Shown here: positions 32,498 to 39,208 of the stretch, in pieces
How positions within the stretch are numbered: the first letter of the stretch is position 1
How the letters are laid out: each line of letters begins with the position of its first letter
NCBI GenBank assembly: GCA_026415215.1
Contig: JAOAHN010000106.1
Location: 1 to 39,208 of the forward strand
DNA length: 39,208 nucleotides
Direction: 5' to 3'
Source: Candidatus Hydrogenedentota bacterium
GTDB taxonomy: Bacteria > Hydrogenedentota > Hydrogenedentia > Hydrogenedentales > Hydrogenedentaceae
Made by a program: the position numbers and the translations under genes
The notes under the pieces: model-generated
Told to the model about the DNA's origin: nothing
The model's input: only the letters and a program-made list of their open reading frames with translations
The model's database searches: none

Positions 32498-32571
32498 CGC
32501 GCCCGGCGGGATTTGAACCCACGACCCCTTGCTCCGGAGGCAAGTGCTCTATCCAGCTGAGCTACGGGCGC
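32498..32571 (-). tRNA. tRNA-Arg (anticodon CCG)
   Basis: A 74-nt cloverleaf. Acceptor GCGCCCG pairs with CGGGCGC over 7 bp, with discriminator G. D-arm GCTC/GAGC; anticodon arm CTTGC-CTCCGGA-GCAAG with anticodon CCG, reading CGG; T-arm GTGGG-TTCAAAT-CCCGC. CCA is not encoded. The 3' flank on the minus strand is a run of T-rich sequence (TTTTTTATTTTTATTTTT) that may end transcription. It sits between the two prepilin-like genes on the same strand. Confidence 0.97.
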
Positions 32572-32637
32572 ACTCAACATAAGAATAACATAGGGAATGA
32601 AATTTTGTCTAAATTTTTGAACTTATCATCAATAGTA

Positions 32638-33630
32638 TTATGAATTTGCCCAGTTGTAGACGAGTCCTATAACTTGGGCAATGCCCGCATTTACTGGGGC
32701 TTTACTTCCTCCCGTTGGATTGGCTGGATCCTCAGCCACATATCTTATGAACTCTACATGCCCGTCCATATAAAGGACATTGGAACCACCTGGTATGTGA
32801 TTATAGCCGGAAGGATTCGTGGAGACATGGTCAAACATAATCCACACTGTGCTTTGAGCCATTGCAGAAGCAGCGGGATTATTTATATCTGTTATAAGGA
32901 ACCTCTCAATACCTTCACGCAGTCTGTAAACCGTGCTACTACCCCCATTTCCAAGCCCTGAGGTAACCTGAATATCTGTATCCACATACTGGGGCCATAG
33001 TGCGGGATTCATATATACAGGGATAAAGGCTCTGGTGGCTATTTCTACTAATTGTCCCGGACCTGTGATCTGGTTTGGTATATACGGAGGGAGCGGTCCA
33101 AATGACATCGGGTTATCTGTTGTTTCCGCTCTGTCTATGACCCAACCAAGGTAAGCGTAGCTTTCATCTACAGCAGCAGCTCCATAGTTAGCGTCTGTGC
33201 AGAGCCAGCCTGCTGTGTTTTCGCCAGTGGCGTCGTTTGTAATGTCCTTAATGGAGCTCTGGGCATCCGAGGGGCAGAAGAAGATAGCAGGGTCGGTTAA
33301 ATATTCTGGATAAAGCGTGGTAGTATCCGGTCCCACCGCTATGAACAATGTACCATAAGTTCTTAGTGTCGGATCGGCAGAATCGCAATCCCTAAATATC
33401 GGTTGACTCCCATCTCTTACCAGTAATCTTGGAAATCTCTCTCCTTTTGCCTCACCTGCATACATCTTAAAGACTAATCCCCACTGTTTTAGGTTGTTCT
33501 GACAGCTTGACCTACGCGCTGCTTCTCTCGCTCGAGCTAATGCAGGCAGTAGGATTGCAGCAAGAATACCGATTATGGCTATGACAACGAGCAACTCGAT
33601 TAGGGTAAACCCCTTTCTTTGAGTAACCAT
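32638..33630 (-). CDS. prepilin-like protein of the DUF1559 / H-X9-DG type (copy B)
   Basis: A 330-residue paralogue of copy A. Residues 5-65 are identical, including the cleavage site (QRKG before FTLIE) and the hydrophobic helix. Most differences are scattered and conservative; the last ten residues differ more. Many codons differ synonymously, so the pair is not a very recent copy and has been held together by selection or conversion. It has the same H-X10-DG variant ([14 protein letters not shown]). A strong Shine-Dalgarno, AAGGAGGTC, precedes the ATG. It stops 66 bp before the tRNA gene. Confidence 0.93.
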   Translation of the reverse strand: MVTQRKGFTLIELLVVIAIIGILAAILLPALARAREAARRSSCQNNLKQWGLVFKMYAGEAKGERFPRLLVRDGSQPIFRDCDSADPTLRTYGTLFIAVGPDTTTLYPEYLTDPAIFFCPSDAQSSIKDITNDATGENTAGWLCTDANYGAAAVDESYAYLGWVIDRAETTDNPMSFGPLPPYIPNQITGPGQLVEIATRAFIPVYMNPALWPQYVDTDIQVTSGLGNGGSSTVYRLREGIERFLITDINNPAASAMAQSTVWIMFDHVSTNPSGYNHIPGGSNVLYMDGHVEFIRYVAEDPANPTGGSKAPVNAGIAQVIGLVYNWANS

Positions 33631-33668
33631 AAAGACCTCCTTCTGTTAGGGTTGATTATATTAGCACT

Positions 33669-33721
33669 GCGCCTAACCGGTTAGACGCCCCAATTATATC
33701 AAAAATGCATTTTTTTCTCAA
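33669..33721 (-). promoter_or_regulatory. promoter and palindromic operator of prepilin-like copy B
   Basis: On the minus strand TTGAGA (33716-33721, 5/6), 17 bp, TATAAT (33693-33698, 6/6). The palindrome CTAACCGGTTAG (33673-33684), extended by GCG...CGC arms to 33669-33688 with one mismatch, covers the predicted start. Same order and nearly the same spacing as before copy A. Confidence 0.75.
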
Positions 33722-33796
33722 GTTTTTAATAGGGATTATTGAGTTTTGAGACAGTTTGCTATAAGGATAGTGAGGGTAAAATATAGGGGCAATGAA

Positions 33797-33820
33797 ATGA
33801 TATTATTAATGATATTATTA
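33797..33820. repeat. 12-bp tandem duplication
   Basis: ATGATATTATTA occurs twice head to tail (33797-33808, 33809-33820) in the untranslated region before the GH172 gene. Confidence 0.8.
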
Positions 33821-33853
33821 AGGAAATTTATACTTTAGTAGAAGGAGAAAGGT

Positions 33854-35941
33854 ATGAGCAGAGTCAAGGTTCTATTCGCATTTTATTTTATGCTGTCTTT
33901 GCTTAATTTCACTTCTTTTTCTAACGAAGTGGTAACCACAGGTTCCCTCCTTAAGGAGATGTCAGATTTGAATTCTCTCACATATTTTCCTGAGCCTTCT
34001 TACAGGTTAATCCAATTCTCATCCTATGACAGGAGGTCTACGCAGAGGTTGCACAAACACTGGTTTGAGAATTCAGATGGTTTTGGCCACGAACCTATTC
34101 CTGGTTTTTTGAAAGTATTGAAGGCAGAAACTAAAGATGAGGATGGTGAGTATCTGCTCGCTGAAGTTAAATCCCCAGGGGCTATAGTTAGAACTTGGAC
34201 TGCCCAAATCAAAGGAAAGCTTAAAATTTATCTGGATGAAGCAACGGAACCAATATTTGATGGTTCAGCGGAGGAATTCTTCAGATTTCCATACTCTTAC
34301 TTTCTTAAAGGAACTTCAGTAGGAGACGAGATTTTAAGAGGAAGTTTCTATCAGAGAGACTCTGCATATTGCCCTATACCTTTTAGTAAATCTTGTAGAA
34401 TAGTGTGGATTGGGAAGAAGAAGGATCTCCACTTTTACCATATTATGTTCAGAGTGTATCCCGATGGAACTATCGTGCAAACATTTAATCCAGAAGATTT
34501 GAAGAAGAATGAGGATCTTATTTTGAGAACAGCCCAATCTCTGAAAGAAAGAAATATCTATGATATTCCCAATTTCCAAAAGGTTACATTTGATAACGAA
34601 CTACCAACCAAAGAAGATATTACTGTATGGCAAAGCAATACTGGACCAGGCATCGTAAATGTTCTAAAAATCAATGTCAAAGATGTCAATTTTGAAAGTG
34701 GCAGAGATATCATACTCAGAATTTATGCAGATGATATTAAGGAGCCTCTGGTAGACTCGCCTCTAATCGACTTTTTTGGCAGTGCTCCCGGGTTAAATCC
34801 TTTCCTCTCTATCCCTTTAGAAGTTACACCTGACGGATGGCTTGTGTCGAGATTTCCAATGCCTTATAAGGAAAAAATGTCTATAGTGTTAAGAAACATA
34901 TCTGACAAAGTAAAAAGAGTATCTGGAGAGGTCTATTCAGCTCCCTATGAGTGGGATGATTTAAAATCGATGTATTTCATGGCGAGATGGCGAGGAGAAA
35001 TTGGTGTTAGTGTAAAACCGAGCCATCCCTACGATTTGCCTTTCCTATATGCTAAAGGGAAAGGATGTCTTGTAGGCGCAGTAAGTCATGTGTTTAATCC
35101 CTCAACAGGTCCTACTTCTGGCGGTAATTGGTGGGGGGAAGGTGATGAGAAAATATTTGTGGATGATGATTCAATTCCATCTATCTTCGGAACAGGGTCA
35201 GAAGATTTCTATAATTATTCTTGGTCTGCTACAGACATCTTTTACTATCCTTACTGTGGACAGCCAAGGAATGACGGGCCCGGAAATAGAGGCTTTGTCT
35301 CAAATTATAGATGGCTATTCCTTGACAGAGTGCCCTTTAGTAAATTTGTTGCATTCTCTATAGAGCTACTAATCCACGAATCAACTTCTGATATGGGATA
35401 CGCCCGTATTGCTTACTACTATGCCAGACCAGAGACTACGGATGACCACAGTCCAATTTCAGACTACGAATATAATCCACTTTCAGTAAAGCCTGATTGG
35501 AGCTGGCTTCCAGAGCCCAAAGGTGCAGCGAAGAATGCGATTTTCTATCAGGCTGAAGACTGTGTAAGTAATTTTGAAAATTTAGGTCTTATATCCAACT
35601 ACCAGTGGGCAGGGAGAGGACTCTGTGTATGGAAACCATCTAAGGTTGGAGAGAAAGTGTCTTTCAAGATTTACATACCTCAGGAGAAAGAGTATGAAGT
35701 AAAGCTTGTGTGCGGATTATCTCCTAACGGCGGCGAATTTACTGTGGCGATAGACGATATGGATGTTAAAGATGGCTACTCCATCCGTAAACTTAATCTC
35801 CATGACGATCACAGAACCTTATCGCGCGAAATATCACTGGGTAGGTATCAATTGTCCAAAGGAGACCATACAATCACCCTAACTTCTGCAAGTGAATCAG
35901 GTAAACTCGTTGGCATCGACTTCATCTGGCTCCAACCGTGA
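33854..35941 (+). CDS. exported GH172 (DUF2961) glycoside hydrolase-like protein
   Basis: A 695-residue protein with a signal peptide (about 1-23, VLFAFYFMLSLLNFTSF). The DUF2961 domain is recognised from SPGAIVRTWTAQIKGKLKIYLD near residue 110 and the signature FGTGSEDFYNYSW (G446 to F452, with E450). In characterised GH172 enzymes, which act on alpha-D-fructofuranosyl or D-arabinofuranosyl links, the Glu of this signature is catalytic. The C-terminal part (about 560-695, from FYQAEDCVSNFENLG) looks like a carbohydrate-binding beta-sandwich. The substrate is not known. AAGGAGAAAGG precedes the ATG. It is divergent from prepilin-like copy B. Confidence 0.88.
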   Translation: MSRVKVLFAFYFMLSLLNFTSFSNEVVTTGSLLKEMSDLNSLTYFPEPSYRLIQFSSYDRRSTQRLHKHWFENSDGFGHEPIPGFLKVLKAETKDEDGEYLLAEVKSPGAIVRTWTAQIKGKLKIYLDEATEPIFDGSAEEFFRFPYSYFLKGTSVGDEILRGSFYQRDSAYCPIPFSKSCRIVWIGKKKDLHFYHIMFRVYPDGTIVQTFNPEDLKKNEDLILRTAQSLKERNIYDIPNFQKVTFDNELPTKEDITVWQSNTGPGIVNVLKINVKDVNFESGRDIILRIYADDIKEPLVDSPLIDFFGSAPGLNPFLSIPLEVTPDGWLVSRFPMPYKEKMSIVLRNISDKVKRVSGEVYSAPYEWDDLKSMYFMARWRGEIGVSVKPSHPYDLPFLYAKGKGCLVGAVSHVFNPSTGPTSGGNWWGEGDEKIFVDDDSIPSIFGTGSEDFYNYSWSATDIFYYPYCGQPRNDGPGNRGFVSNYRWLFLDRVPFSKFVAFSIELLIHESTSDMGYARIAYYYARPETTDDHSPISDYEYNPLSVKPDWSWLPEPKGAAKNAIFYQAEDCVSNFENLGLISNYQWAGRGLCVWKPSKVGEKVSFKIYIPQEKEYEVKLVCGLSPNGGEFTVAIDDMDVKDGYSIRKLNLHDDHRTLSREISLGRYQLSKGDHTITLTSASESGKLVGIDFIWLQP

Positions 35942-35991
35942 TGCTAACTCCACAATGCTAATAATAGGGGAAAATTAATGATTTTTTTGTG

Positions 35992-37218
35992 TTAAAATTG
36001 ACTTGGTAATATAACTTTCCCAAAACATTTAATCTTTTTACCTTTTTTCATAACTTTATCTTTGTCCATTTTCTCGTAAAGTGAAGTCATATTTGATAAT
36101 GTCGCTTTTACCTTTGGGTGTTGGCTTCCGTATAACTTTTTCAGATTTTCTAAGACCTCTTCGTAAAGTTCCTCCGCCTCTGAATAGCGTCCTTGTTTTG
36201 CATATATAGATGCTAAGTTGTTAAGGTTAGTAAGTATTTCTGGATGTTTCTCTCCATAGAATTTCTTTAATATTTCATTGGCTTTCTTGCATAATTTTTC
36301 TGCCTCACATAAGTTATTAGTTTCGAGGTAAATTAAGGCGAGGTTATCAATTAGAAACCCTATGGATGGATCATTTTCGTTGATGTGTTTTTCTGCTATT
36401 TCTAATGCTTCTCTGCAAGTTTTTTCGGCTTTTTCGTGCTCATTCATTTTAATATAAAGTCCCGCTATTTTGCTAAGCGTGAAGGCTGTTTCTAATTGCT
36501 CGTTTCCCAATATGCCTAACCTGTATTCGAGAGATTTTTGATACAAAGACTCAGCTTCACATAAGCGATTCTGCTTTTCGTAGATCTCCGCCAGATTTTC
36601 CAATACCACAGTGAACAAGTAAGTATTTTTTCTCGAGAGGTCTTTCTCGAAACTGCTTAATATTGGTTTTAGGAGATCTTCTGCATTTGCATATTTCCCT
36701 TGTTCTGCATACAATTTAGCTAAATCTATTTTCAAATCTATGATTAAGTTCTCGTTGCCATTCTTAGAAATTGAAAGTAATTTTAACCCATCCTCATAAA
36801 GAGATACTGCTTTTTCAAGTTGGTTTTGAGCTTCGTAAGTCTTTGCTAAGTTCCTAGTAACCTTTACTATAGCTTTATTTTCCTCAGGGCAAAATCTCTT
36901 GAGTAATAACAAACACTTTTTAAATATTTTTTCTGCTTCATTATAATTGCCCTGCTCGTAATAAAGTATCCCCAATTTGTTCATTTGCTCAGCTTCACAA
37001 ACACGCTCTTTATAAACGCACTCTCTCTCAAAATTCTCGAGAAGTGATTTTATAAATGATTTGTCGCATTCGATGAAATCCGGATTGGGTGTTTCTTTTG
37101 GATGCCAACAACAATCGTCAGAGGATATTTGATGGGCGCTCAAATCTCCTTCCAAGAAATAACAAAAGAATAGAATTGATGCAGTGATAGATGTAAAAAG
37201 ACGAATCTTATTACTCAT
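35992..37218 (-). CDS. exported TPR-repeat protein
   Basis: A 408-residue protein with a signal peptide (about 1-28). From about residue 80 it is made of seven to eight tetratricopeptide repeats of about 42 residues, the kinesin-light-chain spacing, for example GILYYEQGNYNEAEKIFKK, IYEKQNRLCEAESLYQKSL and SIYAKQGRYSEAEELYEEVL. The region between signal and repeats has several cysteines (DDCCW, ECDKS). TPR arrays bind other proteins, so this is probably a periplasmic scaffold; the partner is unknown. AAGGAG before the ATG. Confidence 0.88.
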   Translation of the reverse strand: MSNKIRLFTSITASILFFCYFLEGDLSAHQISSDDCCWHPKETPNPDFIECDKSFIKSLLENFERECVYKERVCEAEQMNKLGILYYEQGNYNEAEKIFKKCLLLLKRFCPEENKAIVKVTRNLAKTYEAQNQLEKAVSLYEDGLKLLSISKNGNENLIIDLKIDLAKLYAEQGKYANAEDLLKPILSSFEKDLSRKNTYLFTVVLENLAEIYEKQNRLCEAESLYQKSLEYRLGILGNEQLETAFTLSKIAGLYIKMNEHEKAEKTCREALEIAEKHINENDPSIGFLIDNLALIYLETNNLCEAEKLCKKANEILKKFYGEKHPEILTNLNNLASIYAKQGRYSEAEELYEEVLENLKKLYGSQHPKVKATLSNMTSLYEKMDKDKVMKKGKKIKCFGKVILPSQF

Positions 37219-37235
37219 AAGATTTCTCCTTAATA

Positions 37236-37264
37236 ATTAAATATGTTGCTATTTTCATATTCAA
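37236..37264 (-). promoter_or_regulatory. possible promoter of the TPR gene
   Basis: TTGAAT (37259-37264, 4/6) and TTTAAT (37236-37241, 5/6) with 17-bp spacing on the minus strand. The leader would be only about 10 nt. Confidence 0.35.
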
Positions 37265-37349
37265 ACAAGAAATGATTTGGTTATGTGTATACTTTTTTAT
37301 AGGGCAGATGTAGTTCGGTAACATATCTCTTGCTATCTCCATTTTTTCT

Positions 37350-37387
37350 GAAGCAGGTGCTACCTACAACCAGATAGCACCCGCTTC
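37350..37387 (-). terminator. hairpin behind the DUF4403-like gene
   Basis: GAAGCAGGTGCTA (37350-37362) pairs with TAGCACCCGCTTC (37375-37387): 12 bp with one A/C mismatch and a 12-nt loop, 40 nt after the stop codon at 37427. No U-run follows on the minus strand, so termination is likely but not standard. Confidence 0.5.
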
Positions 37388-37426
37388 CTCTGTTAAAAAT
37401 AGTGAGAATTAGAGATATTACTGGAT

Positions 37427-38929
37427 TTACTTCTTAATCTCTATTTGTTCTAAAGTTATACTGAGATCCTCTACTTGAGAGGAGATAAGTAACAATATAG
37501 CGTCCTCTAAGACCCTTATCCCCTTTATCTCGAGATTTGTAATTTTGCCCGTAAGTATTAAATAGTCATTTAATGGGGTACCCTTAGACAGATTTTCGTT
37601 TACTCTCTCCTTAAGTTCTTCTAAATGGATAATAGGTTTTCTATACACAATATCCGGGATTTGGAAAGCCTTTGCTTCATCTGCTAACATCCAATCAGCT
37701 TGCTTGGAAATAGAGATAATACTTTTGAGATCTAACGCAATATTTTCAATCTTTAACTCTTTAGTAGCATTATCCCAATCTACTTTGCCTTTCAGATACA
37801 CATCACCACTTGCAGTGGTAGGACCGGTTGGCAAACTACCTTTTACACCCAACTTGAAAATTAGGTTGTTATTTTCACTACCATACGCGGAGATAGAGTC
37901 AATTGTTATATTGGCGCCGTTAGATAACGGGCATGTAACTGGAATCTGTTTTAAGATTTTGTTGGCTTCTTCAGATAAGTCGATAAGGTCAATAAAAAGT
38001 GGTATCTCTAAACTGGATATCTCTTGAATAGAAGCGACTGAGCACGATGGAGTAGGCTTGTCGCCGGTTTTGGGGGTCTCAGCTTTGTAATTGTCTTTGC
38101 CGATTTCAGTAGCTATGATTGTCTCTGCACCTAATTGTACATAAATATACTTATCATCTTCTTTGAGTCCAGCGTAGTAGAGTTTCTTAAAACTGTTGCT
38201 TACTAAAAGTGATATTTTGGCATTTCCAATTTCTAACAATGTGACGGGTTTGAACTCTTTCTGAGTATATTTGTTAAGGAAATTGTCCATTCCTTGATTG
38301 GCTTTATCCACCAGTTTCTCCCTTAATCTATATGATGCATTAGATAAAAGTAATTGTAAAACCTTTTCTACAGGACTATCTAAATCAAGACTTATTCCGC
38401 AAGCTTTACAGCCCGCTTTTGTAAGGTTTAGGGATGGCTCAATATTTATGTCTACTTTGCAATCAGGAGTTAGGTAAGGAGTAATCGCTAATTTTATTTC
38501 TCCCTGGGCTTTGCAGTCCAGTTTGCAGTCTCCGAAAAGATAAACGAATAACACTGTTAGAATTCTGGCATTTGCTGTGGTAGTAAACACGAGAGTAGAG
38601 CCATTTTCTATATGAGTAGTAAATGGGGAAAAGCGAAGAGATATTTCTTTATTCACCCCTGGTGGATTTCCGACTATTGCAGGAAAGTCTCGTTCCGCTT
38701 GCCTTGCCATCTCGTTTAATTCTTTGAGGATTTCCTCTTTGTTTACACCAAATAAGACATTTATTTTGCTATCTGGCGCCTCAATTTTGTATGAGGACAA
38801 CTTCTCAGCTGGCTTAGGAGCTTCTGGTGTTAGCCTTATGTCTTCTGGGTGTGCCCCTGTAGAAAGGATAATGAACGCCATTGCCACAAAAGTCGTTACA
38901 AAATTTCTTCTGATTTTAAGTGTTTTCAT
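37427..38929 (-). CDS. exported DUF4403-like protein
   Basis: A 500-residue protein with a signal peptide (about 1-27, FVTTFVAMAFIILSTGA). The two halves share a pattern: long amphipathic strands and a late helix, ending GTPLNDYLILTGKITNLEIKGIRVLEDAILLLISSQVEDLSI. This resembles DUF4403 proteins, thought to adopt a tubular lipid-binding (BPI-like) fold; assignment is by pattern and moderate. Unusual for that family, the first half carries CKLDCK, DCKVD and CKACG, which could form disulphides or bind metal. AAGGAGA precedes the ATG. Any connection to the partial gene at the right edge depends on reading through 38930-38992. Confidence 0.6.
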   Translation of the reverse strand: MKTLKIRRNFVTTFVAMAFIILSTGAHPEDIRLTPEAPKPAEKLSSYKIEAPDSKINVLFGVNKEEILKELNEMARQAERDFPAIVGNPPGVNKEISLRFSPFTTHIENGSTLVFTTTANARILTVLFVYLFGDCKLDCKAQGEIKLAITPYLTPDCKVDINIEPSLNLTKAGCKACGISLDLDSPVEKVLQLLLSNASYRLREKLVDKANQGMDNFLNKYTQKEFKPVTLLEIGNAKISLLVSNSFKKLYYAGLKEDDKYIYVQLGAETIIATEIGKDNYKAETPKTGDKPTPSCSVASIQEISSLEIPLFIDLIDLSEEANKILKQIPVTCPLSNGANITIDSISAYGSENNNLIFKLGVKGSLPTGPTTASGDVYLKGKVDWDNATKELKIENIALDLKSIISISKQADWMLADEAKAFQIPDIVYRKPIIHLEELKERVNENLSKGTPLNDYLILTGKITNLEIKGIRVLEDAILLLISSQVEDLSITLEQIEIKK

Positions 38930-39092
38930 TTTTTTCTCCTTATCGTTAGGAGTTAGGTTTATTAACTGTGGAACACCCGTTGAAATGTATCAACCACTAA
39001 GTGCCCCGCTAATTTTATCCAAGAGTATTTTTTTCAATTTTCTGTAATCTTGCATTGCTATTAAAGGCATATCTGCTTTTACTGTGGCGGGG

Positions 39093-39208
39093 TTAGTTTT
39101 TATTTTTCTTTCCAAGATCTAAAAAAAGATCCCTACACTTGTCGCTATCTCTGGAATTTTTTCCAGTATCACTCCCTTTATTACCGCTGTCTTTAACTGC
39201 TTCTACTC
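39093..39208 (-). CDS. 3' end of an unidentified gene, cut by the window edge
   Basis: An open minus-strand frame enters from the right edge and stops at 39093-39095. Its 38 codons read VEAVKDSGNKGSDTGKNSRD, then SDKCRDLFLDLGKKNKN, a polar C-terminal tail. No family is recognised. Immediately after the stop a +1 frame continues as NPATVKADMPLIAMQDYRKL to a stop at 38990-38992 and looks protein-like, so the true end may be there if a one-base shift occurs in the A-rich run near 39096-39105. Confidence 0.35.
   Translation of the reverse strand, partial: VEAVKDSGNKGSDTGKNSRDSDKCRDLFLDLGKKNKN

Noticed and set aside
35938-35965. Repeated ATGCTAA behind the GH172 gene
   Set aside because: Two 7-bp copies in AT-rich DNA are within chance expectation.
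38724-39047. 107-codon plus-strand ORF at the start of the DUF4403-like gene
   Set aside because: Antisense to the signal peptide region of a supported gene, with no ribosome-binding site.

Overview
The window is about 39.2 kb of AT-rich bacterial DNA (roughly 40% GC by eye). It is gene-dense, with short intergenic gaps and clear Shine-Dalgarno sites. Several traits point to a deep-branching, motile bacterium of the Armatimonadota / Sumerlaeota / Hydrogenedentota / Planctomycetota-Verrucomicrobiota kind: two DUF1559-type prepilin-like proteins, a GH172 (DUF2961) protein, a sigma factor with a membrane-spanning C-terminal extension, an XPB-type helicase and large exported glycoside hydrolases. 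I cannot place it more precisely, and no 16S rRNA gene is present. I see no insertion sequences, prophage or plasmid genes.

Layout, left to right. 1-188: the leader-proximal end of a CRISPR array (three 36-bp repeats, 30-bp spacers), with a consensus promoter at 298-327 firing leftwards into it; there are no cas genes. 567-6047: trmB, a large exported glycoside hydrolase, and an MFS transporter. 6233-10228: a membrane-bound ECF-like sigma factor, a diguanylate cyclase, a lipoprotein and an LsrG-like monooxygenase-fold protein. 10364-13353: an XPB helicase with a small membrane ORF behind it (12328-12498), and a degenerate ATP-grasp protein. 13452-21837: an apparent six-gene operon encoding a complete peptide/nickel-type ABC importer (binding protein, two permeases, two ATPases) and a fusion of FAD glycerol-3-phosphate dehydrogenase with a diacylglycerol-kinase-type lipid kinase. 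21834-23564: rsmI and a GHMP kinase on the minus strand. 23862-28119: a flagellin locus of four tandem 271-aa flagellins and flaG behind a perfect sigma-28 promoter. 28146-31129: an exported metallophosphoesterase and a lipoprotein. 31355-33630: two close prepilin-like paralogues flanking a tRNA-Arg(CCG) gene. 33854-39208: a GH172 protein, an exported TPR protein, a DUF4403-like protein and the tail of one more gene.

The most informative non-coding signals are these. (i) The same palindrome, CTAACCGGTTAG, lies at the predicted transcription start of both prepilin-like genes, just downstream of good sigma-70 promoters, as expected of a shared LacI-type repressor. (ii) Every flagellin leader can place a GGA in the loop of a small hairpin and also has a GGAGG Shine-Dalgarno, which suggests CsrA-type translational control. 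(iii) The 5' leader of the first flagellin carries an extended Shine-Dalgarno, a 10-codon micro-ORF and two hairpins. (iv) The divergent promoter region of the membrane sigma factor holds three copies of TTTGAGAT.

Nothing here is a plainly new defence or mobile system. The best candidates for undescribed biology are the GlpD-lipid kinase fusion within a transporter operon, the one-piece membrane sigma factor with a pseudopilin-like exported end, and the two regulatory families (flagellin leaders and prepilin operators).
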